Shown: positions 26,100 through 34,547 of the stretch, piece after piece | How positions within the stretch are numbered: the first letter of the stretch is position 1 | Layout: each line of letters opens with the position of its first letter | NCBI RefSeq assembly: GCF_003865345.1 | Contig: NZ_RMVE01000003.1 | Location: forward strand, 186,001 to 250,000 | Reading direction: 5' to 3' | DNA: 64,000 nucleotides | Origin: Nonlabens xiamenensis | GTDB taxonomy: Bacteria > Bacteroidota > Bacteroidia > Flavobacteriales > Flavobacteriaceae | Translations under genes and position numbers: made by a program | The notes under the pieces: model-generated | What the model saw: only the letters and a program-made list of their open reading frames with translations | The model's database searches: none | What the model was told of the DNA's origin: nothing

Positions 26100-28064
26100 C
26101 TATAGCCCTAACCTCACCCCCATTTTATAATTTCGCCCCCTGGTCTGAAAACCGGCTAGTTCCTGATAATCCTCATCCAAAATATTGCTGACCCCTAGGA
26201 ACAATTGTAAGTTTTTTACTGGCACCTTATAGGTGAAGTCAAGATCCACCAATTGAAATGCATCCAGTTCTACCTGTTGAGCCATAAAAGTGGTATTGTC
26301 AAAATAAGCGTCTGCTCGCTGGTGATTATACTGATATCGGAACCTTACACGCAATTGTTCCAGAAGATCATAACCCATACTCACATTCACCTTATGTTTG
26401 GGAATCCTAATCAACTGGGGAACATTGTCCCGCTCTGTAAAAGTATAATTAGCCATCATATCCCATCGGTCCCAAAGCTGAGCCTGCGCTGCAACTTCAA
26501 TACCTCTGGCGATAAGTTCTTCATCCACATTCTGGTATGCTGAGATGAAATTAGCTGGATCGATGGTTACAAACTGCACCAGTTGATTTTCTGAACGTCT
26601 GAATAAACTAACACTAATACTGGCCTGGTCGATGCTTGCCGATAGTCCAGCTTCCAGGGTTGCGTTCTCCTCGGGCTGTAAATCTTCGTTACCGAATTCC
26701 GCAGCATACAATTGAAACAGTGAAGGGACAATATAAGCAGTGCTGTAGCTAGCGTATAACTTATACACCTGATTTGTATTTTCCCACCTGAAAGAAGGGT
26801 TAAAATTATACACCCAGGTGGCATCATAATTACTATGCGCATTATATCTGGCGCCAGCATTTATATTCAAACCTGATCCGCTGATCCAAACCACATTAGC
26901 ATAGGGATCGTAGACTTGGGCGTTGGCTTGATCTTTATCGGCATTTTGCTCAAAGTCAGAACTACCAAACGGAATACTGAAATCTTCATATTGATCTGAT
27001 CGAAAGTTAAAACCTAGTATGGTTTTTAATTGCATCTGATCGGAGAGTTCAAAACTATATTTATGATAAAGATCCAGTGAGTATCCGTCTGCATTAAATA
27101 TGGAAGGAAAACTACTTCTCGTATCTCTACGTGTGTGAGTGCTTACATCAGTATAAACCAACTCAGCTTTTGCCGAGTATTTCCAATTCATATTTGTGCC
27201 CCATCGCCATTGCCGATTATAGGTTTCATTATCGGCATCAGCAAAGGCCCCCTGGTCAAAATGAGTAACAAATTCATCAAAAGACAAATAAGAATTAATC
27301 ATAAAATCCTTGTGGTTGTCATATCCGATCCGTCCCAATAGATTCACTCGGTTGAATGGATCGGAGTCAAATTCCTGGCCTCCGTCCTCGTTTCTTGCCG
27401 CACTGAGACCATCCACACTGGTATGGTTAAATCCCAATCCGTAGGTCAGCCCGTTTTTAGCTGCTCCTCTCATTTGAATCGAGTTATTGAATTCGTCAAT
27501 ACCATTGATAGCTCTTCCAGCTGCCTTATTTGTCCCCACAGAGGAAGATAAACTCCACTTGTTTCCGTCAGCGGGCGAATTCCGCAGCTTGATATTTACA
27601 ACAGCGGTACTGGCATTTGCCCCATACAAGGTGCTGGCTGCGCCTTTTAGTATTTCGATTTCTTCAATCTGCTCCAGATCAATCAACCTTAAGTCAAATT
27701 CGCTACTGATATTACTGGGATCGTTAACTTGGGCACCATTGATCAAAAAGGCGGTGTGCCGGGTACTCCCTCCCCTGACCAGATAGCCTAGATTTTGTCC
27801 TGCATTACTTCGCGCACCGTTGATTTCGATTCCAGCGTATTGGTTGAGCAAGTCAGCGAGGCTCGCGGAACTTTGACTCGCTATGACATCCCTAGTGATT
27901 TTAATCACTGGCTTCCCGCTGTCTTTTCTTTTCAGGTCAAATTTGGAAGAGGCCTGAACCACTACTTCTTCCAGAGCGGTAGGAATGGAATCCTTTTGTT
28001 GTTGAGCATAGCCGTAAAATGCTCCATAAAGTACCGCCAAAACTGCGATCAATTTTCTTTTCAT
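26100..28064 (-). CDS. btuB: TonB-dependent cobalamin receptor (BtuB-like)
   Basis: The 654-residue protein (start at MKRKLIAVLAVLYG, 28064) has a signal peptide, a TonB plug (KDSGKPVIKITRDVI, GYLVRGGSTRHTAFLINGAQV, IEEIEILKGAASTLYGANAS) and a barrel ending in MGVRLGL. A TonB box may be included in LEEVVVQA near the mature N-terminus. It is preceded by a cobalamin riboswitch on the same strand and is divergent from an ABC transporter of the BtuFCD type. Together these make vitamin B12 or a related corrinoid the likely substrate. The riboswitch makes the call much stronger than homology alone. Confidence 0.9.
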   Translation of the reverse strand: MKRKLIAVLAVLYGAFYGYAQQQKDSIPTALEEVVVQASSKFDLKRKDSGKPVIKITRDVIASQSSASLADLLNQYAGIEINGARSNAGQNLGYLVRGGSTRHTAFLINGAQVNDPSNISSEFDLRLIDLEQIEEIEILKGAASTLYGANASTAVVNIKLRNSPADGNKWSLSSSVGTNKAAGRAINGIDEFNNSIQMRGAAKNGLTYGLGFNHTSVDGLSAARNEDGGQEFDSDPFNRVNLLGRIGYDNHKDFMINSYLSFDEFVTHFDQGAFADADNETYNRQWRWGTNMNWKYSAKAELVYTDVSTHTRRDTRSSFPSIFNADGYSLDLYHKYSFELSDQMQLKTILGFNFRSDQYEDFSIPFGSSDFEQNADKDQANAQVYDPYANVVWISGSGLNINAGARYNAHSNYDATWVYNFNPSFRWENTNQVYKLYASYSTAYIVPSLFQLYAAEFGNEDLQPEENATLEAGLSASIDQASISVSLFRRSENQLVQFVTIDPANFISAYQNVDEELIARGIEVAAQAQLWDRWDMMANYTFTERDNVPQLIRIPKHKVNVSMGYDLLEQLRVRFRYQYNHQRADAYFDNTTFMAQQVELDAFQLVDLDFTYKVPVKNLQLFLGVSNILDEDYQELAGFQTRGRNYKMGVRLGL

Positions 28065-28202
28065 AGTCAGATTTAAAACCCGGAGCAAAAAATGGAAGGA
28101 AATTGTGGCCACATCATACTCATCAATCTACCTTGGAAAAAGGTATATTGCCTACCACAAAAACGCTTACATCCCTATCCCGGAGATGAACGATAATGTA
28201 TG

Positions 28203-28410
28203 AAAATAGGCAGGTCTCCTGACTTCAAAGTAGCTACGCCTTCCCGGAATTATACCAGTGACATCATGCATCTACTCTTTGGCTTATCCACCAAAGACCA
28301 CCTTTCAGGTAGTTTGTTTACAGTTGCGGGAACAGTTCTAGAATTACACTAGATTCCCTTTTAATCCCGATACACCATCATTCCAAGAGTAATCATCTTA
28401 AAATATGGCT
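28203..28410 (-). ncRNA. Cobalamin (adenosylcobalamin) riboswitch
   Basis: Read on the minus strand the segment has the conserved core in order: AAAAGGGAAT, GTGTAATTC, CTGTTCCCGCAACTGTAA, the B12 box variant GTCACTGG, CCGGGAAGGCG and AGTCAGGAGACCTGCC. The spacing fits the family. About 140 nt separate the aptamer from the btuB start codon and would hold the expression platform, whose mechanism I cannot decide. B12 binding should repress btuB. The 5' boundary is approximate. Confidence 0.93.
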
Positions 28411-28487
28411 TCATCGAAAACCTTTTTCCGCTGCGAATGTATTACAATAAAGATTTTGAAGGAGTAAATTTCTTAAAATTATTTTGC

Positions 28488-28507
28488 TTTCACTGGAACC
28501 AGTGAAA
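28488..28507. promoter_or_regulatory. Inverted repeat, candidate operator before btuFCD
   Basis: TTTCACTGG and CCAGTGAAA are perfect 9-bp inverted arms separated by AA. The repeat lies between the riboswitch and the btuF start, just downstream of a TATTTTG sequence. It is not followed by a T run, so an operator is more likely than a terminator. The regulator is unknown. Confidence 0.55.
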
Positions 28508-28555
28508 ATCCGATCATCTTATCATCCAACTTCCCATCATATCATTTGGATATGG

Positions 28556-28563
28556 TATTTTTG
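28556..28563 (+). promoter_or_regulatory. -7 box 4 nt from the btuF start
   Basis: TATTTTTG is a perfect TAnnTTTG match, followed by GGCC and then the ATG at 28568. This would give a leaderless or almost leaderless transcript. Confidence 0.5.
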
Positions 28564-28567
28564 GGCC

Positions 28568-29719
28568 ATGGTCAAAAGGCTATTGTATACCTTATTTTTA
28601 TTGTTGCTGATTTGCAGCTGCGTCGATCAGCCCAAAAAGCAAGGGCAACTTGATGTTGGTAAAACATCAAAATCTTCGGACATCAAGGTAAAGTATGCCA
28701 AGGGTTTTCAAATCCAATCTACCCAAACCGGTTACATCATCAATGTTAAAAACCCCTGGCCTGGCGCTGAAGACACTTATCAATACCACTTAAGATTTTC
28801 TGGTAGGAACTTGGTACCTGAACCTGACGTGTCTCAACCTATTGAAATACCCATCAATCGGCTGATCCTTACCTCTACTACACAAATACCGCCGCTGGTG
28901 ATGTTGAATGAATCAGCATCCTTGATCGGATTCCCCACGACCGATTATATCAGTTCGCCAGCCATTCGCCAACTCATTGAAGCTGGAAAAGTAGAGGAAC
29001 TGGGAGCCAATGAATCCATCAATGTTGAACGCAGTATCAGTTTACATCCGGATCTGGTGATGGGATTTGGTATTGACGGTAACAATCCCACTTACGACCA
29101 ACTGCAAAGAGCGGGAATACCAGTCTTGTATAATGGAGATTGGACAGAGTCACATCCTTTGGGAAAAGCAGAATGGATCAAGGTTTTTGGTGTGCTATTG
29201 GGTAAAGAGAAAGAAGCTCAACAGATTTTTGATCGAATAGAACGTGATTATTTAAATACGTTGAAAAAGGTAGAAAACTTAAACCAGCCGAAAGTATTGG
29301 TCGGCGCTAGCTGGAAAGAAATTTGGTACTTGCCTTACGGAAATTCATGGCAAGGAAAAATTTTAAAAGATGCTGGTGGTTCTTATGTTTATGCACAAAC
29401 TAAGGGGCAAGGTTCTCTGGCCTATAATATAGAGCGAGTGTTGACTGATGCTAGCAAGGCAGATTTTTGGATTGCACCAGGTCAATACACCAGTTACAGC
29501 AGCATGATACAGGATCAACCTGCCTATGCACAATTTCAGGCGTTTCAAGAAAAAAAGATCTATACTTTTGCGTTAAACAAAGGCGCCAGAGGTGGTATTA
29601 CTTATTATGAAGAAGCGCATATGAAACCCGATGTTGTGCTTAAAGACTTGGTAAAAATCTTACATCCAGAATTGGATTTAGATCACCAGTTATATTTCTT
29701 TCATCCTTTAGAACCATAA
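28568..29719 (+). CDS. btuF: Periplasmic corrinoid/iron-complex-binding lipoprotein of an ABC transporter
   Basis: The start is taken at ATG 28568 (383 residues), giving a lipoprotein signal (LLYTLFLLLLICSCVD). The body is a class III periplasmic binding protein (IGFPTTDYISSP, HPDLVMGF, GIPVLYNGDW, LVGASWKEIWYLPYG). It heads an operon with permease and ATPase genes (9 bp, then 1-bp overlap) and is divergent from the B12-riboswitch-controlled receptor, so corrinoid binding is the best guess. An iron-siderophore ligand remains possible, since the family covers both. Confidence 0.85.
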   Translation: MVKRLLYTLFLLLLICSCVDQPKKQGQLDVGKTSKSSDIKVKYAKGFQIQSTQTGYIINVKNPWPGAEDTYQYHLRFSGRNLVPEPDVSQPIEIPINRLILTSTTQIPPLVMLNESASLIGFPTTDYISSPAIRQLIEAGKVEELGANESINVERSISLHPDLVMGFGIDGNNPTYDQLQRAGIPVLYNGDWTESHPLGKAEWIKVFGVLLGKEKEAQQIFDRIERDYLNTLKKVENLNQPKVLVGASWKEIWYLPYGNSWQGKILKDAGGSYVYAQTKGQGSLAYNIERVLTDASKADFWIAPGQYTSYSSMIQDQPAYAQFQAFQEKKIYTFALNKGARGGITYYEEAHMKPDVVLKDLVKILHPELDLDHQLYFFHPLEP

Positions 29720-29728
29720 ACCAGAATC

Positions 29729-30736
29729 TTGAAGTCAGCACGAATTCTTTTACTGGTTTTACTTCTCTTGCTACTTTTTGTGGCTGATCTCTGTTTAGGT
29801 ACGGTGCAGATTCCTCTGGCTGATTTTTGGAACATTCTGTCTGGTCAGGCAAATGAAGTGGATGCCTCTACCCGATTCATCATCACGCAATTGAGGCTGC
29901 CACGAGCGATCATGGCCATTCTTACTGGCGCTGGTTTATCCATGGCTGGTTTACTGATGCAAACCCTTTTTAGGAACCCACTGGCTGGTCCTTTTGTTTT
30001 AGGTATTTCCAGCGGAGCCGGACTGGGTGTTGCTTTGGTCATCATGGGTGCTGGAATGATAGGTTTATCCAGTCTATCGGAAACCGGTATTATCGCTGCC
30101 AGCATTTTTGGTAGTTTAGGGGTGCTTATTTTAATTCTTCTTATTTCGGTTCGCATAAAGGATACGATGGGATTATTAATTATAGGTTTGATGATGGGAA
30201 GTTTGAGTAGTGCTATAGTGGGGATTCTTAGTTATTTCAGCAGTAGTGAGCAATTGAAGCGATATGTTTTTTGGTCCCTGGGAAGTCTTGGAGGTATGCA
30301 ATGGACTGAAATAGCCATATTAGCTGGAATAAGCATCATTGGATTAGGCTTGATTTTGTTGATTATTAAACCACTAAACGCACTATTACTGGGTGAATCC
30401 TATGCTTTGAGCCTAGGAATCAATTTAAAGCGTACCCGATGGATGATCATCCTGATCACAAGTTTGCTGGCGGGAGGAATAACAGCCTTTGCCGGTCCCA
30501 TTGCCTTTATTGGTTTAGCAGTACCACATTTATCCCGCTTGCTATTACCGACGGTAGACCACCGTATGTTAATACCCACAGCCTTGTTGATGGGTGCTTG
30601 TCTTTTGTTGGTCTGTGATTTGGTCAGTCAGTTGCCATTGACCAATTACTCTTTGCCCATCAATGCGGTAACCTCTCTATTAGGTGCTCCAGTGGTCATC
30701 TGGCTCATCATGAAAAAAAGAAACCTTCATTTCTAA
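29729..30736 (+). CDS. btuC: ABC transporter permease, FecCD/BtuC family
   Basis: The 335-residue protein has about ten hydrophobic segments. Family signatures are RLPRAIMAILTGAGLSMAGLLMQ (over two motifs), NPLAGPFVLGISSGAGLG and FAGPIAFIGLAVPHLSRLL. It begins with TTG, since no ATG precedes the first membrane segment. It should form the inner-membrane channel for the ligand brought by the upstream binding protein. Its stop overlaps the ATG of the ATPase gene by one base. Confidence 0.9.
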   Translation: MKSARILLLVLLLLLLFVADLCLGTVQIPLADFWNILSGQANEVDASTRFIITQLRLPRAIMAILTGAGLSMAGLLMQTLFRNPLAGPFVLGISSGAGLGVALVIMGAGMIGLSSLSETGIIAASIFGSLGVLILILLISVRIKDTMGLLIIGLMMGSLSSAIVGILSYFSSSEQLKRYVFWSLGSLGGMQWTEIAILAGISIIGLGLILLIIKPLNALLLGESYALSLGINLKRTRWMIILITSLLAGGITAFAGPIAFIGLAVPHLSRLLLPTVDHRMLIPTALLMGACLLLVCDLVSQLPLTNYSLPINAVTSLLGAPVVIWLIMKKRNLHF

Positions 30737-31497
30737 TGCTGACGATTGATAACATTCAGGTAGGTTACGGTTCTTGTGTGGTGGCAAGACATGAAGGTGA
30801 GTCCGCTTTCGCGAAAGCGGAATTAACTGCGATATTGGGAACCAACGGAGCGGGAAAATCCACCCTATTGAGATCTTTACATAATGGCAGCCATTTATTG
30901 AACGGAAATATAAGGCTGGAAGGTCTGGACATCAATAATTGGAATCCCACTGAAAGGTCTAGAAAGATTGCCGTTGTTTTAACTGAACGGCACTTCTCCT
31001 ACTTTCTAAAGGTGCGTGAGCTGCTAGAGTTAAGCCGGTCGCCCTACACTAATTTTTTGGGAAAGCTACAACCGCTGGATCACGAGCGCATTCATGCGGT
31101 GATGCAAAGTTTTGATCTGGAGTCCCTGTTTGACCGCCGATTGGGAACCTTGAGCGACGGACAATTACAGCGTGTTTTGATTGCTCGGGCGATGGTGCAG
31201 GATACAGAGTATTTATTGATGGACGAGCCTACCAGTCATCTGGACATCAACCACAAAGCGGATTTAATGTTTGAACTGCGGGAATATTGTCATGAAACAG
31301 GTCGAAGCATGATTTATGCCTCCCATGAAATACAGCTGGCCCTTGCCTTATCCGATAAAATCTTGACAATACATCAAGGACAGATCGATTTCTTTGAGCG
31401 CAAAGAATTGACAGCATCCGAAAAGTTGGAAAAAATGTTTCCTTCAGATTACCTGGCATTTCAGCGCGGTGATATCAAATTTAATTTCCCGAAATAA
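30736..31497 (+). CDS. btuD: ABC transporter ATPase, BtuD/FecE family
   Basis: The 253-residue protein has Walker A (GTNGAGKST, residues 35-43), a Q-loop region, the signature LSDGQ, Walker B (YLLMDEPTS) and a switch His (YASHEI). It energises import through the upstream permease. An iterated palindrome encodes ESAFAKAEL (residues 22-30) exactly in the poorly conserved stretch before Walker A, where length is close to normal. That shows the palindrome replaces rather than breaks sequence. Confidence 0.92.
   Translation: MLTIDNIQVGYGSCVVARHEGESAFAKAELTAILGTNGAGKSTLLRSLHNGSHLLNGNIRLEGLDINNWNPTERSRKIAVVLTERHFSYFLKVRELLELSRSPYTNFLGKLQPLDHERIHAVMQSFDLESLFDRRLGTLSDGQLQRVLIARAMVQDTEYLLMDEPTSHLDINHKADLMFELREYCHETGRSMIYASHEIQLALALSDKILTIHQGQIDFFERKELTASEKLEKMFPSDYLAFQRGDIKFNFPK
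30804..30819. repeat. Iterated palindrome copy 6 (perfect; 28-base identity with copy 5)
   Basis: The copy is in frame as AFAKA in the btuD-like gene. The identity with copy 5 covers 30799-30826. Confidence 0.95.
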
Positions 31498-31516
31498 AAG
31501 GATTGATTCGTTGGTC

Positions 31517-31560
31517 AAACGTATAACTTGAGTCGGACTTACGCTTAAAGTTATCGTTTT
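31517..31560. terminator. Possible weak terminator between btuD and pepD
   Basis: An imperfect stem (AAACGTATAACTT / AAGTTATCGTTT, one bulge) with a loop of about 18 nt ends in four Ts. It lies between convergent genes. Confidence 0.3.
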
Positions 31561-31570
31561 CAGACTGTCA

Positions 31571-33028
31571 TCAATTCGCTGGAATTTCTTCTAGTATTTC
31601 CAATAAAAATTTCCAGAATTTCTGGACGGAACTTATCTCTACATGCTCATCAGGACTGTGAGCACCTCTGATGTTTGGTCCAAAGGATATCATGTCCAAA
31701 CCTGGATAACGCTCTCCTAGAATACCACACTCTAAGCCGGCGTGACAAGCCACCACTCTGGGCTTTTCTTCAAACATTTCCTGGTATTTTCTTTTGGCCA
31801 GATCCAGTACTTCACTTTCTGCGTTGGGTTGCCATCCTGGATAATCGCCGCTTAGGCTTGTGGCCAAGCCAGCAAGATTCATCACTCCCAGGATACTACT
31901 GGCTAGGTCCTCCTTTGAAGAATCTACAGAGGACCTTGTCAAACAAGCGATTTTTAATTCAGGTCCATATAATTGAACCCTGGCCAAATTGTTTGAAGTC
32001 TCTACTAATCCGGGTATATCCGGACTCATTCGATAAACTCCGTTATGAATTCCCAAGAGAACAAAAACCAAATTACGACTCTCTCCGGCAGGCACTACTG
32101 TTCCACTTTCTCCCTCAGATAAATCAATTTTAAGCTGAGGTTCCAAGCTTCTGTATTCATTGTAAATAGCTTGTTTACAGCTTTCATAGGCTTCCAGCAG
32201 GATCTCAGATTCACTTTTTCTAAAAGCTATGGTTACCACAGCTTCTCTCGGAATGGCATTGCGCAAACTTCCTCCTTGGAATTCCCTGATGTGAACATCT
32301 CCTTTTTTCTGCATGGCATCCAGTAGGCGTGCAGCCATCTTATTGGCATTCCCTAACCCTTTGATAATATCCATGCCACTGTGGCCACCTTTCAATCCTT
32401 TGACGGTGATTTTTTTATAAATGTATTCCTGATCCAATTCCTGTAGCAAATAGGTATGGGTTGCGGTAATATCCACACCACCGGCACAACCTATATCGAT
32501 TTCGTCATCTTCTTCGGTATCCAGGTTCAATAATATGCTCGAGGTTAAAATGGTAGGATCCAATTCTTTGGCACCTGTCATTCCAGTTTCTTCATCAATG
32601 GTAAACAATGCTTCAATGGCAGGATGAGCAATGTCTGTGGAGGAAAGAATAGCCATGATGGCGGCTACACCTATACCATTATCGGCTCCCAATGTTGTTC
32701 CTTTGGCTTTGATAATATTTCCATCTACCTCCATTTGGATACCTTGGGAAAGAAAATCAAAATCTGTGTCGTTATTTTTTTGGTGCACCATGTCCAGGTG
32801 GGACTGAAGAATGACAGCTTTACGATCTTCCATACCTGGCGTTGCAGGTTTTTTGATAATTACGTTTCCGATCGTGTCTTCCAGCACCATAAGTTGGTGT
32901 TTCCTGGCAAAATCCATCATAAATCTCCTAACCCTTTCTTCTTTTTTGGAGGGCCTGGGCACTGCATTTAAATCGGCAAAATGATTCCATAATGCTTTAG
33001 GCTCCTGTGCTCGTACTTCTTGGGACAT
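31571..33028 (-). CDS. pepD: Aminoacyl-histidine dipeptidase (M20 family)
   Basis: The 485-residue protein has the M20 metal-site pattern: SHLDMVHQ, TLGADNGIG, TIDEETGMTGA and a C-terminal HAGLECG with GPNIRGAHSPDEHV. PepD (cytosolic non-specific dipeptidase) splits dipeptides such as carnosine and prefers His at the second position. The start at MSQEVRAQ (33028) is chosen because the in-frame ATG at 33049 overlaps the -7 box. No signal peptide is seen, which fits a cytoplasmic enzyme. Confidence 0.94.
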   Translation of the reverse strand: MSQEVRAQEPKALWNHFADLNAVPRPSKKEERVRRFMMDFARKHQLMVLEDTIGNVIIKKPATPGMEDRKAVILQSHLDMVHQKNNDTDFDFLSQGIQMEVDGNIIKAKGTTLGADNGIGVAAIMAILSSTDIAHPAIEALFTIDEETGMTGAKELDPTILTSSILLNLDTEEDDEIDIGCAGGVDITATHTYLLQELDQEYIYKKITVKGLKGGHSGMDIIKGLGNANKMAARLLDAMQKKGDVHIREFQGGSLRNAIPREAVVTIAFRKSESEILLEAYESCKQAIYNEYRSLEPQLKIDLSEGESGTVVPAGESRNLVFVLLGIHNGVYRMSPDIPGLVETSNNLARVQLYGPELKIACLTRSSVDSSKEDLASSILGVMNLAGLATSLSGDYPGWQPNAESEVLDLAKRKYQEMFEEKPRVVACHAGLECGILGERYPGLDMISFGPNIRGAHSPDEHVEISSVQKFWKFLLEILEEIPAN

Positions 33029-33046
33029 AAAAATTTTGATTTGTTG

Positions 33047-33054
33047 CAAAAGTA
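33047..33054 (-). promoter_or_regulatory. -7 box of pepD
   Basis: TACTTTTG on the minus strand is a perfect match, 18 nt before the ATG at 33028. It decides the start codon. Confidence 0.7.
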
Positions 33055-33224
33055 ATGTTCATCTGATGGTTTGATACTAAGTCTATATTAAAATATCCCT
33101 GTAGGAACAAGCCTTAAAGAAGTTTCCGTGCAGAAATTTTCCATTTCTTATGAATAATGAATTGTAGATGTTCCGGCTCGAACTTTTTTCTCCAATCAGC
33201 TGAACGATATGTAATTGTAGAGGA

Positions 33225-33905
33225 TTAGTACTTTTTTGTGCCACGCAGCATTTCGCGTTTTCCAGGAGGTCCTGGAAGCCGTTCTACCGCAAAACCTATT
33301 TCCTGTAAATTGCGCCTGACTTGTCCCGCAGCGCAATAGGTGGTCAAAATACCACCGGGCTTCAATGCTCGATAGGCCACCTCAAAAATAGGCAAGGTCC
33401 AGAGTTCCGGCTGGGTACGAGGGCCAAAAGCATCAAAGTAAATAATATCAAAAGTGTCTTGAAAATCTATATCTTGGAAGGTAGCTTGAATTTTGGTGAG
33501 CACGAATTTTTCTGTGATTGCTACCTTTTCACCCCAAGATGCCTGATGAACATTTTCATAGAGGATTTGATCTCCCAATAGCTCACCGTAGGTCATGGCT
33601 TTCATCTCTTCCTCAGAAATTGGAAAAGCTTCAATACCTGTATAGTGAATGGTTTGTGGTGTATCATATTGGGCAGTAAGCATAGCATTGAGTCCGGTAC
33701 CTAGCCCATATTCCAGTATGTGCAATTCCGACTTGTCTGAAGCTGATTCTGCCGCTAGTCGATTGATAAAATACGCTAAACCCTCTTGTATAAAAACATG
33801 AAGCGCCTCTTGCAAGGCGCCGTGTTTAGAATGATATTGCTCATTGAGCTGTGGCATATGAATGGTTTTGGAACCATCTGCCGTTGTTATGATTTCTCTT
33901 TTCAT
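33225..33905 (-). CDS. mnmD: tRNA 5-methylaminomethyl-2-thiouridine methyltransferase
   Basis: The 226-residue SAM-dependent methyltransferase has the AdoMet loop EYGLGTGLNAMLTA and the MnmD motif FDAFGPRTQPELWT, then YCAAGQVRRNL and the C-terminal GPPGKREMLRG. It matches the methyltransferase half of E. coli MnmC without the FAD oxidase domain, as in standalone MnmD. It would complete mnm5s2U34 of tRNA. Its ATG overlaps the stop of the DUF4920 gene by one base. Confidence 0.92.
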   Translation of the reverse strand: MKREIITTADGSKTIHMPQLNEQYHSKHGALQEALHVFIQEGLAYFINRLAAESASDKSELHILEYGLGTGLNAMLTAQYDTPQTIHYTGIEAFPISEEEMKAMTYGELLGDQILYENVHQASWGEKVAITEKFVLTKIQATFQDIDFQDTFDIIYFDAFGPRTQPELWTLPIFEVAYRALKPGGILTTYCAAGQVRRNLQEIGFAVERLPGPPGKREMLRGTKKY

Positions 33906-34459
33906 TAATCCTCCATCTCCGATTCTGGAACGTTCACATCAGGATTATCAAACTTTTCTACCAAAGCCCCGTTGGCCAAAAAACTTAAAGTTACTTTGTC
34001 TTTATCAATGGCATCAATTTCAGCCTGACTTTTACCAGCATCCTCGGCATAATGTTTTAATTCGTCTACCGGAGTTACTGATTTGTAAGCAACACCTTCC
34101 AGCACTACTTCCTTTCCCTGACCGTTTTTTGGTAAAAAGAAAGCATAGTCTTTAAACTTCACGAAAGCAGTGTCTTGGCCTACCGGTAACTTTACCCAGC
34201 AACCTTTATTAGGACATACGTCGGCGATAGTTCCTTTGACGGTCACTGAAAGTGTATCCCCTTCTTTCATCTGCGCGTATTTTGAAGCGAGTTCTGAACT
34301 GGTCATGGCTGGATCTGCCGACAATTCAGCCCCATAATTCATATAGGCTATTTCTTCTACCTGTTCATCGTTAATAGCAGGCATTTCTTCCTCTTTATTT
34401 TCTTCTTTACAAGAGGTAAGTAGGGTCATTACTAACAAAACTGATAATAAGCTTCTCAT
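33905..34459 (-). CDS. DUF4920-type lipoprotein
   Basis: With the start at MRSLLSVLL (34459) the protein has 184 residues and a lipobox (LLTSCKE). The core VTVKGTIADVCPNKGCWVKL...VKFKDYAFFLPK resembles DUF4920, an OB-like fold seen in Bacteroidetes with a conserved Cys pair (CPNKGC). The biochemical role is unknown; the Cys pair suggests metal or redox chemistry. It is translationally coupled to mnmD, with no evident functional link, and divergent from ilvE. Confidence 0.85.
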   Translation of the reverse strand: MRSLLSVLLVMTLLTSCKEENKEEEMPAINDEQVEEIAYMNYGAELSADPAMTSSELASKYAQMKEGDTLSVTVKGTIADVCPNKGCWVKLPVGQDTAFVKFKDYAFFLPKNGQGKEVVLEGVAYKSVTPVDELKHYAEDAGKSQAEIDAIDKDKVTLSFLANGALVEKFDNPDVNVPESEMED

Positions 34460-34477
34460 AGTTAATTGGTTTTGTGG

Positions 34478-34485
34478 CAAATTTA
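34478..34485 (-). promoter_or_regulatory. -7 box of the DUF4920-mnmD operon
   Basis: TAAATTTG on the minus strand is a perfect match, 18 nt before the ATG at 34459. Confidence 0.68.
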
Positions 34486-34521
34486 AGGATTTGTTCACTT
34501 TCAAGGCATGGCTCAATCGAG

Positions 34522-34529
34522 TATATTTG
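34522..34529 (+). promoter_or_regulatory. -7 box of ilvE
   Basis: TATATTTG is a perfect match, 18 nt before the ATG at 34548. Its box starts 36 bp after the end of the divergent DUF4920 box. Confidence 0.7.
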
Positions 34530-34547
34530 CAAAAACTTTAAAACAAC

